A stretch of 51,879 nt of DNA from Leptolyngbyaceae cyanobacterium CSU_1_3 (GTDB taxonomy: Bacteria; Cyanobacteriota; Cyanobacteriia; Leptolyngbyales; Leptolyngbyaceae): assembly GCA_012034655.1 (NCBI GenBank), contig JAAUOZ010000009.1, forward strand, positions 1 through 51,879. Reading direction: 5' to 3'. The notes beneath the pieces were generated by a model. It saw only the letters and a program-made list of their open reading frames with translations. It made no database searches and was not told the origin of the DNA. Shown here one piece after another: positions 24,511 through 32,287 of the stretch. A program made the position numbers and the translations under genes. Position 1 is the stretch's first letter; every line of letters starts with the position of its first letter.

Positions 24511-26670
24511 ATGAGTTACGCGGGTAAAGATTACCAACCGTCAGTGATGGAACTGGCTCGCTCAGGCAATTTTAGAGCGATCGCCTACTGGCTCAATGTG
24601 TTTCTCTTGCCTCACAACCTCTACGCACGGGTTGAGGCAGCCCCCCAATCGGGATGTTTGCAGGTGCTGGTTGAGTTTCACCCGTCGCCAGAGCACGATG
24701 CCAAATCGCCCGAATTTCGCAGTAGTCTTGTGCGGTTTATCTGTCACCATCTCTGGAAACTCAATTCTGAGGTGATCGAAGGTGTACAGGTGATTGCGCG
24801 GTTTGTGGGCAAGCCGCAGGTGCTCTGGCAGCAGTCAGTCCGGGTGATGTCTCCGGCGAGGCGGGCAAAACTAGGACGGCTGCCAACCCGCGATCGCATT
24901 TCTGCCGATCGCCTCTCTTCAACGCAGCTACGATCGCGGGTGCAGCAGGTCACACGGCAGAAGGTACAGTTTCGAGCACTGCGATCGCTAATGCTCACGG
25001 GGACAACCGCCGCCGCCTTTATCATTGGCTGCTGGCTGGGCTATAGCGATGCCCCCACCGAACAAACCAGCGCTTCTGCGTCCTCGATCGCCCTCTCCTC
25101 ACCCCTTCGCCCAGATACGATTTTGACAGCGCTGGGCAGCCTTTCGGTAGAAAAACAGGAGGAGGTGGCTGATCCAAACGATCCTACGGCTACCCTGATG
25201 TTTGGCGGCGATGTCGCGCTGACCGATGCCTACACCGAGCAGGTGGGCGCAGACCAAAAATGGGCTTTTGCAGCGCTAAAAGAATTTCGTGAGGCGGATG
25301 TGGCGATGGTTAACCTCGAATCTCCGTTCACAACTGCCACTACGCCCTTGCCCGACAAAGAATATAACTTCAAGATGAACCCCTCCGAGGTGCAAGTCTT
25401 GAGCAATGGGGGCGTTGATATTGTCAATTTGGCCAACAACCACTTGATGGACTATCAGACCACAGGGTTGACTGAAACCCTGAAAACCCTGGACGAATCT
25501 GGCATTCACTATGTGGGAGCCGGACGCAATACCCAAGAAGCCCGCCGACCCGAAATCATTGAGGTCAAAGGTCAGCGAATCGCCTATTTGGGATATTATG
25601 ACGCAGATTTTCAGGCGGCGGGAGACACCAAGGGTGGCACAAATGCTCGCCAAAACGATCGTGTCGCTGCTGATATTAAAGCCATTCGCGATCAGGTAGA
25701 TTGGGTCGTCGTGAACTATCACTGGGGGGTCGAATTGGCCAAATATCCCACCGATGCCCAAATCGATCTGGCACACTTTACGATCGACCAGGGGGCAGAT
25801 TTAGTCGTCGGACATCATCCCCATGTGCTTCAGGGGGCAGAAATTTATAAGGGGCGAGCGATCGCTTATTCCTTGGGAAACTTTATTTTTGGGGCGAGTG
25901 CTCGCAGCGATTACGACACTGCCGTCCTCAAGGTGGGGCTCAAAGACAAACAAATGAAGGTCGAGTTTTTGCCCGTCGAGGTGAAAGACTACCAGCCTCA
26001 AGTGGTAGACGGCGATCGCGGCACTGAGATTTTGAACCAAATCGAAAATGTGTCTGACATTTTTCAGGAACCCCTGCGATCGCCAATGGTGTTGGATGCG
26101 CGCTCGAATACCATTTTGTCTGCGCCGCCGAAGCCGACCCCGGCTCCCGCCGCACCGATCGATTCCCCTGAGCCAACCCATTCTGAGCCTCAGCCCGACG
26201 AAACACCTGCTTTAGACGATGCGCCGCAGCCCTTTGAGTCGGGCACTCCGGCTCCACAGACCGAAGCGCCATCGAGCACTCAACCCTGGAAGAACGATGC
26301 CTTTATTTCGGCTCCGAGTCCGATGGTGGCTCCTGATGCAAGTCCGAGTCCGACGATCGTAGCCCCGGATGGAATTGCACCGATACAAGCCGCTCCAGAT
26401 CCGACGTTGACCCCCGGCGGAACTGGAATTATAGAAACCGCGCCGGATGCAACTGCGCCCATGCCAATGGTCGTGCCGGAGACAACGCCAGCGCCAAGTT
26501 CGGAAGTGCCGCCCAACCACCAAGGAGACGCTACGATCGACTCCGATCACCTAGAAGTTGCGCCTTCTCCTAAGCCGCTCAATAGCCTAGAGCCAATCAA
26601 AAAACGCTATGCCGAGTCTTCTTCTACCTCAGACTCAGAAGTGGCGGCGATTTTTCTGACCAGAGAGTAA
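24511..26670 (+). CDS. CapA-family (PGA_cap) metallophosphatase-like protein with N-terminal domain and Pro-rich tail
   Basis: The product is 719 residues. Residues 1-155 are a soluble cyanobacterial domain (VMELARSGNFRAIAYWLN), followed by one membrane helix (TGTTAAAFIIGCWLGYS). The CapA domain spans about 230-500 with MFGGDVALTD, VNLESPF, VNLANNHLMDY, NYHWGVE, VVGHHPHVLQG and AYSLGNFIFG, all of the calcineurin-like metal-site motifs expected. The last 200 residues are a Pro/Ala/Thr/Ser-rich low-complexity tail. CapA proteins act in poly-gamma-glutamate or capsule production, but most homologues are uncharacterised. The three-part architecture with the N-terminal domain inside the cell and CapA outside is an inference. 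Confidence 0.88.
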   Translation: MSYAGKDYQPSVMELARSGNFRAIAYWLNVFLLPHNLYARVEAAPQSGCLQVLVEFHPSPEHDAKSPEFRSSLVRFICHHLWKLNSEVIEGVQVIARFVGKPQVLWQQSVRVMSPARRAKLGRLPTRDRISADRLSSTQLRSRVQQVTRQKVQFRALRSLMLTGTTAAAFIIGCWLGYSDAPTEQTSASASSIALSSPLRPDTILTALGSLSVEKQEEVADPNDPTATLMFGGDVALTDAYTEQVGADQKWAFAALKEFREADVAMVNLESPFTTATTPLPDKEYNFKMNPSEVQVLSNGGVDIVNLANNHLMDYQTTGLTETLKTLDESGIHYVGAGRNTQEARRPEIIEVKGQRIAYLGYYDADFQAAGDTKGGTNARQNDRVAADIKAIRDQVDWVVVNYHWGVELAKYPTDAQIDLAHFTIDQGADLVVGHHPHVLQGAEIYKGRAIAYSLGNFIFGASARSDYDTAVLKVGLKDKQMKVEFLPVEVKDYQPQVVDGDRGTEILNQIENVSDIFQEPLRSPMVLDARSNTILSAPPKPTPAPAAPIDSPEPTHSEPQPDETPALDDAPQPFESGTPAPQTEAPSSTQPWKNDAFISAPSPMVAPDASPSPTIVAPDGIAPIQAAPDPTLTPGGTGIIETAPDATAPMPMVVPETTPAPSSEVPPNHQGDATIDSDHLEVAPSPKPLNSLEPIKKRYAESSSTSDSEVAAIFLTRE

Positions 26671-26733
26671 ACCAGTGAACACTAGATTCTCTGACAACTT
26701 GCTACGCTATTAGCCAACGATTCATCAGGAATA

Positions 26734-27609
26734 GTGCCTGTGTTTGAAATCGCTTTTCGACGACAGCAATATGACACCTATATTCTCAGTGACCAGGCAG
26801 CCCAATCGCGATTGGAGGTGGTTCCCGATCGCGGTGGCATCATCACCAGTTGGCAGGTGAAGGGTCGAGAATTGCTCTACATGGATACGGCGCGGTTTGC
26901 CGATCCAGCGCTTTCGGTGCGGGGTGGCATTCCGATTTTGTTTCCAATTTGTGGCAATCTGCCTGACAACACCTACACTCACAAGGGGCAAACCTATACC
27001 CTCAAGCAGCACGGGTTTGCGCGAGACTTGCCCTGGGAAGTGCTCGATCGGGCGACTCAAGATTCTGCCAGCATTACCCTGGGTCTGAGTAGTAGCGATC
27101 AGACTCGTGCCGTTTACCCATTCGATTTTTTGTTGGAGTTTACATACACGCTGCAAGGTGGCATGTTGTCAATTCAACAGCGATTTACCAATCGATCGAG
27201 TGAGACGATGCCGTTCTCGATCGGGTTTCATCCCTATTTCTTATCGCCTGACAAAAATCAACTGCGCTTTGAGCTTCCATCTACCGAAGCGAAGGATCAT
27301 CAAACGCAAGCCGTTTACCCGTTTTTTAATGCGTTTGACTTCGATCGTGACGAAATCGATTGGGCCTTTCTGCAACTCAATAGCCAGGTCGCCAGTGTCG
27401 CCGACCTCAGCCGCCATACAAGATTGATGCTCAACTACAGCGATCCATTTTCGATCCTGGTTTTTTGGACGGTCAAGGGCAAAGATTTTTATTGTCTAGA
27501 ACCGTGGAGTGCAGGCCGCAATGCCTTAAACACGGGCGATCGCCTCCTTTATTTGGAACCTGGAGCCAGCTTAGACACAGGAGTAGATCTGACGGTAGAG
27601 TTTAGCTAA
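26734..27609 (+). CDS. Aldose 1-epimerase-like protein
   Basis: The product is 291 residues with the galactose-mutarotase fold. Recognisable blocks are RLEVVPDRGGIITSWQVKGRELLYMD, VRGGIPILFPICGNLPDN, LKQHGFARDLPWEV (His in the sugar site), the second His in GFHPYFLSPD, and a late EPWSAGRNALNTGDRL...LEPG with the likely catalytic Glu. This is closest to the YeaD/hexose-6-phosphate mutarotase-like branch. It begins with an alternative start codon. The stop codon TAA is part of the terminal repeat of the following MITE-like element. Confidence 0.88.
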   Translation: MPVFEIAFRRQQYDTYILSDQAAQSRLEVVPDRGGIITSWQVKGRELLYMDTARFADPALSVRGGIPILFPICGNLPDNTYTHKGQTYTLKQHGFARDLPWEVLDRATQDSASITLGLSSSDQTRAVYPFDFLLEFTYTLQGGMLSIQQRFTNRSSETMPFSIGFHPYFLSPDKNQLRFELPSTEAKDHQTQAVYPFFNAFDFDRDEIDWAFLQLNSQVASVADLSRHTRLMLNYSDPFSILVFWTVKGKDFYCLEPWSAGRNALNTGDRLLYLEPGASLDTGVDLTVEFS

Positions 27610-27776
27610 GGAAGGTGGATTCAATCATTCCGTCCACTGCAAAGTTGTCTTGCCCTCACTCCAGCCTTCTCCCAATCTGGGAGGGGGCGCAGGAGTCCGG
27701 TTCCCCTGCTCCCAACTTGGGAGCAGGGGTGAGGGGAGGAGGCAGATCTCCGACATTGATAAATCCACGCTCCTAA
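27607..27776. repeat. MITE-like repeat, copy C (inverted relative to A)
   Basis: The left end GCTAAGGAAGGTGGATTCAAT pairs with the right end (reverse complement TTAGGAGCGTGGATTTAT). The interior is the reverse orientation of copy A, with AGTCCGGTT and CTCCCAACTTGGGAG. It starts inside the epimerase gene's TAA stop codon and ends 16 bp before the stop of the next, converging gene. It is non-coding. Confidence 0.7.
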
Positions 27777-27792
27777 CCTCCCAGGCTGCACT

Positions 27793-28368
27793 TTAGTCTG
27801 GGAAGGCCAGCCCAGTTTTGGGATCGCGAATGTATAAACCTAAGACCAATGAGTCTAAAACTTGATCCCAAACAGGGGTGAAGCGATCGGCTTGGTCTGC
27901 CCAATAGTCGAATGTGATCAGACATTGAATGTTGGAGCCTAGCCCGATGCAAATGCGAGAAAATGCTTCCCGGCGATCGTCTGCGTCAATGAATTTGATC
28001 TCCGTCCAAGCGATGCGGACGGTCTGACGCTTGAGTGTGATAATTTCGCCAGTGGCGATCACTTCGCGTTCGTCGTCAGCCACAATCTTCTTGAGCGTAT
28101 GCTGTAGGGGGAATAAGCTCCAATCTGTGACGGGGAGGCGATGGAAGGACATCTCTAGACGGCAATCATCATTGGGAGGCTTGCGATCGAGAAACTTAAA
28201 CGATTTTTCATCGGATTCAAAATACCAATCTTGAGGAACATCAAACCGGACGGAACCCCGATCGGCAACAAAAATTTTGTATCCCGGTTTAGACTGCCAG
28301 CGATGATCTTCTTTGAGTTCGAGGGTTTTTTTGATCCACCGCAGATCGTCTTTTTTTCGCTTTGCCAT
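27793..28368 (-). CDS. Conserved hypothetical protein
   Basis: The product is 191 residues, soluble, with a basic N-terminus (MAKRKKDDLRWIKKTLEL). The body has alternating beta-strand patterns: GSVRFDVPQDWYFESDEKSFKFLD, CRLEMSFHRLP, and TVRIAWTEIKFIDADDRREAFSRICIG, ending in WDQVLDSLVLGLYIRDP. The layout (VPQDW, strand-rich middle, final helix before a short tail) is reminiscent of the PsbP/DcrB-like fold, but without a signal peptide. I cannot name a family. Confidence 0.65.
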   Translation of the reverse strand: MAKRKKDDLRWIKKTLELKEDHRWQSKPGYKIFVADRGSVRFDVPQDWYFESDEKSFKFLDRKPPNDDCRLEMSFHRLPVTDWSLFPLQHTLKKIVADDEREVIATGEIITLKRQTVRIAWTEIKFIDADDRREAFSRICIGLGSNIQCLITFDYWADQADRFTPVWDQVLDSLVLGLYIRDPKTGLAFPD

Positions 28369-28465
28369 CGTTTTTCCTCAGGTCTTTTTGCTAAAGTCTA
28401 AACTCAACTCAAACTAATTTCAGTTTTGTCACTAAGCTATCTTTAATCCTAATTTGAGAGTTGCA

Positions 28466-28645
28466 ATGAGTCGATCTTCTAATTCGAGAAGTGTTGTTTA
28501 TCTGGTAGTTTTGTCTCTGACGATGATCGTGTGGCTGCTGAGGGGCATCGGGCTTTTGGCTTTTGTTCCTGGCTTTATTTTGTGGATTTTGATCGGGTTA
28601 ACGATCGGGTTAACGATCGTTAATATTTGGCTAGAAACTCGCTAA
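28466..28645 (+). CDS. Small two-helix membrane protein
   Basis: The product is 59 residues from the ATG at 28466 (a TTG at 28454 adds four). Two hydrophobic helices (VVYLVVLSLTMIVWLLRGIG and LLAFVPGFILWILIGLTIGL) are linked by a short turn and end in NIWLETR. Within it the 12-bp unit ATCGGGTTAACG is repeated in tandem (28591-28614), encoding the repeated IGLT. Similar small proteins occur in cyanobacteria; the function is unknown. Confidence 0.6.
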   Translation: MSRSSNSRSVVYLVVLSLTMIVWLLRGIGLLAFVPGFILWILIGLTIGLTIVNIWLETR

Positions 28646-29101
28646 GCAAGGCTCAAAACTCCTATAAAAATCGCTTTTTATCTAATTATTTCTTATCTAA
28701 TTATTTAGGCGATGTGCCACTATTTTCTCCCCTCATTCCCCCACCCTCTCCGACCGATGCAGAAGGGGAGCCAAGCCAGCCTGAAAGGATGTTTGAACAG
28801 TATAATTTGAACAGTATAAAAAGCTGCCTCACTGCGTTCTATATCGCCCCAACTTCCAGTTTGGGGGCGGATGAATGCCAGAATGATATGTTTCAAACCT
28901 CCTCTGCAAGCAATCCTGAGTTTTGCAATGTTGCCTCGCGGGTTTCACCTCAAAATTTGCATCAAAATTTACAAAAATTCATAATTTGCAATCGAACAAA
29001 CCTCTCTTCTGGGTGATTGTGTTCTACCTGCAAATTGTAATAATCATTGACATCAAGAGTAATTGCGCTATTAGAGCCTGAGTATTACAACTTAAACTGA
29101 T
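28646..29101. other. Gene-free region with a probable promoter at its right end
   Basis: This 456-bp stretch has AT-rich direct repeats (TCTAATTATTTCTTATCTAATTATTTA, 28681-28708), a degenerate piece of the dispersed repeat core (around 28725-28775) and the promoter listed next. The in-frame stretch 28627-29016 has no protein-like composition. Confidence 0.5.
29047..29074 (+). promoter_or_regulatory. Sigma70-type promoter for the DUF2294 gene
   Basis: TTGACA (29047-29052) and TATTAG (29069-29074) are separated by 16 bp and lie about 28 bp before the ATG at 29102. The -35 hexamer is perfect and the -10 is moderate, implying a short leader. Confidence 0.5.
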
Positions 29102-29524
29102 ATGACTTCTGTAACTCCCACTCGTGGACAGCTAGAACGAACCCTTTCTCAACGAATTCAAGCCCTCTATCGCACTCAACTTGGGCAGCAACCCAGTCGA
29201 GTGCAGTGTCAGATCTTTGATGGCAAAGTCGTGATTATTTTAGAAGACTCGATTACCAAACCCGAAAAGGTTTTGGTTGATAACGGTCAAGAAGAACTCG
29301 CTGAAAAAGTTCGAGATGATTTGGATAAAGCAATGCATCCTCAACTCAGCGAATTGATTCGAGAAATTGTGGAGATTGATGTGGTTGATATTCTGAGTGA
29401 TGCCACCTTCGAGACAGGGCGGACGGGCACGATCGCAGTATTGGCAGATGCGCCCCAGCTTCGAGAGTCTCAGAGCAACCGCCGTTCTAGAGGAGAGAGC
29501 GCACCCCTAGATGACGAAGAATAG
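29102..29524 (+). CDS. DUF2294 domain-containing protein
   Basis: The product is 140 residues. It shows the DUF2294 pattern: an N-terminal helix (QLERTLSQRIQALYRTQLGQQPSRVQCQIFDGKVVIILED), then LTxxEKxLV-like TKPEKVLVDNG, and IREIVEIDVVDILSDATFETGRTGTIAVL. The family is common in cyanobacteria and firmicutes and is uncharacterised. The last 38 bp overlap the 3' end of the response regulator gene on the other strand. Confidence 0.85.
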   Translation: MTSVTPTRGQLERTLSQRIQALYRTQLGQQPSRVQCQIFDGKVVIILEDSITKPEKVLVDNGQEELAEKVRDDLDKAMHPQLSELIREIVEIDVVDILSDATFETGRTGTIAVLADAPQLRESQSNRRSRGESAPLDDEE

Positions 29525-29903
29525 CGGTCTGTAAATCGGCTAGATCGTAAGGTTTAGAGAGGTAATCATCGCAACCCGATTCAAGGATCAGTTCGCGCTC
29601 TTCGTTTCGAGCTAGAGCCGTGAGCGCAATGACTGGAATGCTTGCTGTTTGGGGCGATCGCTTCAAACAGCGAATGACTTCTGCCCCATCCATTCCTGGC
29701 ATCAGCACATCCATCAGCACCAAGTCGGGCAGTTTGTCTTGAATCAGGCTCAGCGCTGTCTCGCCATCGATCGCTGTCACTAATTGACAGTCAATCACTT
29801 CTAGCAATTGGTATTCGAGCAAAAGAAGATTGTCCTGGTTGTCATCCACAGCTACAATAAGAGGCTTTTTATAGGAAGCGCTGTTCATATGCATTGAGGG
29901 CAT
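29487..29903 (-). CDS. Single-domain response regulator (CheY-like)
   Basis: The product is 138 residues, one receiver domain and no output domain. The acidic pair is D20-D21, the phosphoacceptor is D65 in LVLMDVLMPGMDG, the switch Thr is T95 and the conserved Lys is K117 in SKPYD. The sequence looks functional. It resembles the receiver domains used with hybrid kinases in cyanobacteria; the partner is not adjacent. The gene converges on DUF2294 with a 38-bp overlap of coding ends. ATGs at 29903, 29891 and 29888 are all possible starts. Confidence 0.9.
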   Translation of the reverse strand: MPSMHMNSASYKKPLIVAVDDNQDNLLLLEYQLLEVIDCQLVTAIDGETALSLIQDKLPDLVLMDVLMPGMDGAEVIRCLKRSPQTASIPVIALTALARNEERELILESGCDDYLSKPYDLADLQTAILRHLGVRSLL

Positions 29904-30686
29904 TTAACCTGCAAGTGGGTGGTGCTCAATCAATCTATAAATCTGGTAGCTGCAAGGCACTTGTGGAGCGGCTGAAGAGGCGCTTCTACACCAGTGATTT
30001 GCAGTGATCTTGAAGAAGTTTTGCAGGGTTCTCTTCTTTGCTAATAGAAGCCTGCAATCTGCTGGGCGGCCAGTGATTAGGAGATTTCTAGCCAACAACT
30101 TACTCGCTATCTTCGACTTCGCTCAGCTAGCTCGCCCTGGGCGAAGTCAGAGAGCAAAGGTCGGAGGGTAAGCTCTTTTTTAGAAAGCGCCTAAGATTTA
30201 GCGGCATTGCTGAAGTTTAGATATGAACCGTCAAATTTATCCTAGCCCTAGCCCTCTCCTTTTGGAAGGGAGGGAACAAGATCTCTGGCTCTCTTCTCCG
30301 TCAAAGAAAAGGGCGGGCGAGTGCTTTGTCCCGCTTTATGAGGCGAGCAGTTCTTACTACATTTAACCAGAATCTGCAAATATTATTAGTGTTTGTTGTC
30401 ACAATGTCAACACTTGATAACATTGTGAAGTGCTGATTTGTCGCCAAAGATACCTGTCTTTTGTAGAAATTGAAGCGGGTCGATCGTGCCCAAAAACACA
30501 TTTATAATTCGTCATGAATCGTGGCAACATGACGATGTTTTAAGAGAGAATGAACGAGAACAAATTGAGGACGGCAGCGGCACAAACTTGCTGAGATCTG
30601 CAACTTAACTTGTAGATCTTTGAACAACGTTTTTAAGCAGACGCTGCTGTTTTTGGCTGTCTGATTTTTAACAGGAGGTGTGGGTA
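29904..30686. other. Long gene-free region upstream of the SSADH gene
   Basis: These 783 bp contain no credible CDS. I see a hairpin GACTTCGC...GCGAAGTC (30115-30148), a fragment of the dispersed repeat core near 30236-30300, and a perfect inverted repeat at 30400-30427. AT-rich DNA from 30340 to 30500 may hold the promoter of the SSADH/2-oxoglutarate decarboxylase pair. Confidence 0.5.
30400..30427. promoter_or_regulatory. Inverted repeat, possible operator
   Basis: CACAATGT (30400-30407) and ACATTGTG (30420-30427) form a perfect 8+8 inverted repeat with a 12-bp spacer, about 260 bp before the SSADH start. Spacing suits a dimeric regulator, and the sequence is AT-rich as for an operator. 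Which protein binds is unknown. Confidence 0.35.
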
Positions 30687-32059
30687 ATGGGTATCGCTAC
30701 GACCAACCCAACAACTGGAGAAACGCTGACCACTTTTGAATCGCTCACCCCGCCAGAGATCGAAGCCAAGCTCGATCGCGCCCATCAGACATTTCTCGAC
30801 TATCGCACGGTCTCCATGCAGCAGAAGGCCGCCTGGCTAACCCGCACCGCCGAAATCTTGGAAGAAGATCGCGATCGCTTTGGCAAACTGATGACCCTGG
30901 AAATGGGCAAACCTCTGAAGGCAGCGATCTCCGAGGTCGAAAAATCTGCGTGGGTCTGTCGCTTCTATGCTGAGAATGCCGCGACCTTTCTGGCAGATGT
31001 GCCCATCCAAACAGACGCAGCCCAGAGCTTTGTGCGCTACCAACCCCTGGGAGTGATTTTGGCGATCATGCCGTGGAATTTCCCCTTTTGGCAGGTGTTT
31101 CGCTTTGCCGCTCCCGCGCTGATGGCGGGAAATGTGGGGTTACTCAAACATGCGTCGAATGTGCCCCAGTCTGCCCTGGCCATTGAGGAGATTCTTCACC
31201 GGGCTGGCTTTCCCACGGGGGCCTTTCAAACTTTGCTGATTGGGGCTGACCCGATCGCCTCTCTGGTGGCAGACGATCGCATCAAAGCTGCAACCCTCAC
31301 AGGCAGCGAACCCGCAGGCATTAGCTTGGCGACGGTGGCTGGCAAGCACCTCAAAAAAGTAGTGCTCGAACTGGGCGGCAGCGACCCGTTCATCGTTATG
31401 CCGAGTGCCAATCTAGAAATGGCCGTCTCGACAGCAGTGACAGCCAGAATGATCAACAATGGACAGTCTTGCATTGCCGCCAAGCGATTTATTGTGGCAG
31501 AAGCGATCGCCGATGAGTTTACCGATCGGCTGGTTGAGAAATATCGGGCGCTGACCGTGGGCGACCCCCTGTTGCCAGAGACCGACATTGGCCCCCTGGC
31601 AACCCCTAGCATTCTCCAGGAAATCGATCAGCAAGTTACAAACGCAGTCAGCCGGGGAGCGAAAGTGTTGATCGGGGGAAAGGCGATCGCCGATCATCCG
31701 GGTAACTTCTATCTACCGACGATTTTGACCGAGATTCCGGCGGGCAGCCCCGCCGAGACCGAGGAGATTTTTGGCCCGGTGGCGCTGCTGTTTCGCGTTC
31801 CTGACCTAGAGTCCGCAATTCGCCGTGCCAACCATTCGCCCTTTGGGTTGGGGGCCAGCGCCTGGACCCAAGACGCAACAGAGCGCGATCGCCTGATTCA
31901 AGAAATCGAAGCGGGTTCTGTTTTTATCAATGGCATGGTCAAGTCTGACCCGCGCTTACCCTTGGGGGAATTAAGCGATCGGGCTATGGGCGCGAGTTGG
32001 GTCGCGAAGGCATTCATGAATTTGTCAACATCAAAACAGTATGGGCAAACCCTGGTTGA
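30687..32059 (+). CDS. Succinic semialdehyde dehydrogenase, frame broken near 3' end
   Basis: This NAD(P)-dependent enzyme oxidises succinic semialdehyde to succinate. The catalytic Cys262 is in [12 protein letters not shown] and Glu228 in [11 protein letters not shown]; the cofactor region [10 protein letters not shown] is typical. AGGAGG lies 8 bp before the ATG at 30687. After [15 protein letters not shown] the open frame becomes nonsense; one extra G in the G5 run at 31964-31968 restores [20 protein letters not shown] and [11 protein letters not shown] with a stop at 32059, giving 457 residues. The last codons fall in the terminal repeat of a MITE-like element. With the next gene it forms the alternative TCA route known from Synechococcus PCC 7002. 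Confidence 0.92.
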
Positions 32060-32215
32060 TTGGCAAAACCTTGCCCCTCATCCCTCAATTCTTTCTCCCA
32101 CCAGGGGAGAAGGGAAGTCAGAAAAGTAACCTTGGGTTTAGAGCGACTCTCCTGCTCTGGGAGAGAGGTTGGGGTGAGGACCTTCTGGGTTTGGTCAGTC
32201 AACCAGGGGCAAACC
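32046..32215. repeat. MITE-like repeat with TIR type CCCTGGTTGA
   Basis: The left end CAAACCCTGGTTGATTGGC matches the reverse complement of the right end, TTTGCCCCTGGTTGACTGAC, over about 20 bp. The core has the same CTCATCCCTCA...CTCCCACCAGGGGAGAAGG style as the other repeats, but the termini differ. It includes the SSADH stop codon and occupies most of the gap to the next gene. The in-frame extension of the next gene across it is not real coding. Confidence 0.6.
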
Positions 32216-32287
32216 TTAAAAACTAACGCTTCACCCTCGCAGTCGATTAACTTTCAATCAGCAAAACAGTTTCAGAGGAACAGCAAC

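Noticed and set aside
25276..25776. Long open frame opposite the CapA gene
   Set aside because: It is the antisense shadow of the CapA catalytic domain, with no start signal or conserved motif.
28627..29016. Open frame of 129 codons after the small membrane protein gene
   Set aside because: It runs through AT-rich repeats and a fragment of the dispersed repeat, has no protein-like composition and overlaps the previous gene's end.
29904..30686. Structural RNA (RNase P RNA, tmRNA or 6S RNA) in the long spacer
   Set aside because: None of the conserved cores of these RNAs is visible, only a hairpin and an inverted repeat.
32060..32287. N-terminal extension of the 2-oxoglutarate decarboxylase gene
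   Set aside because: The extension translates a MITE-like repeat; conserved sequence begins right at the ATG at 32288.
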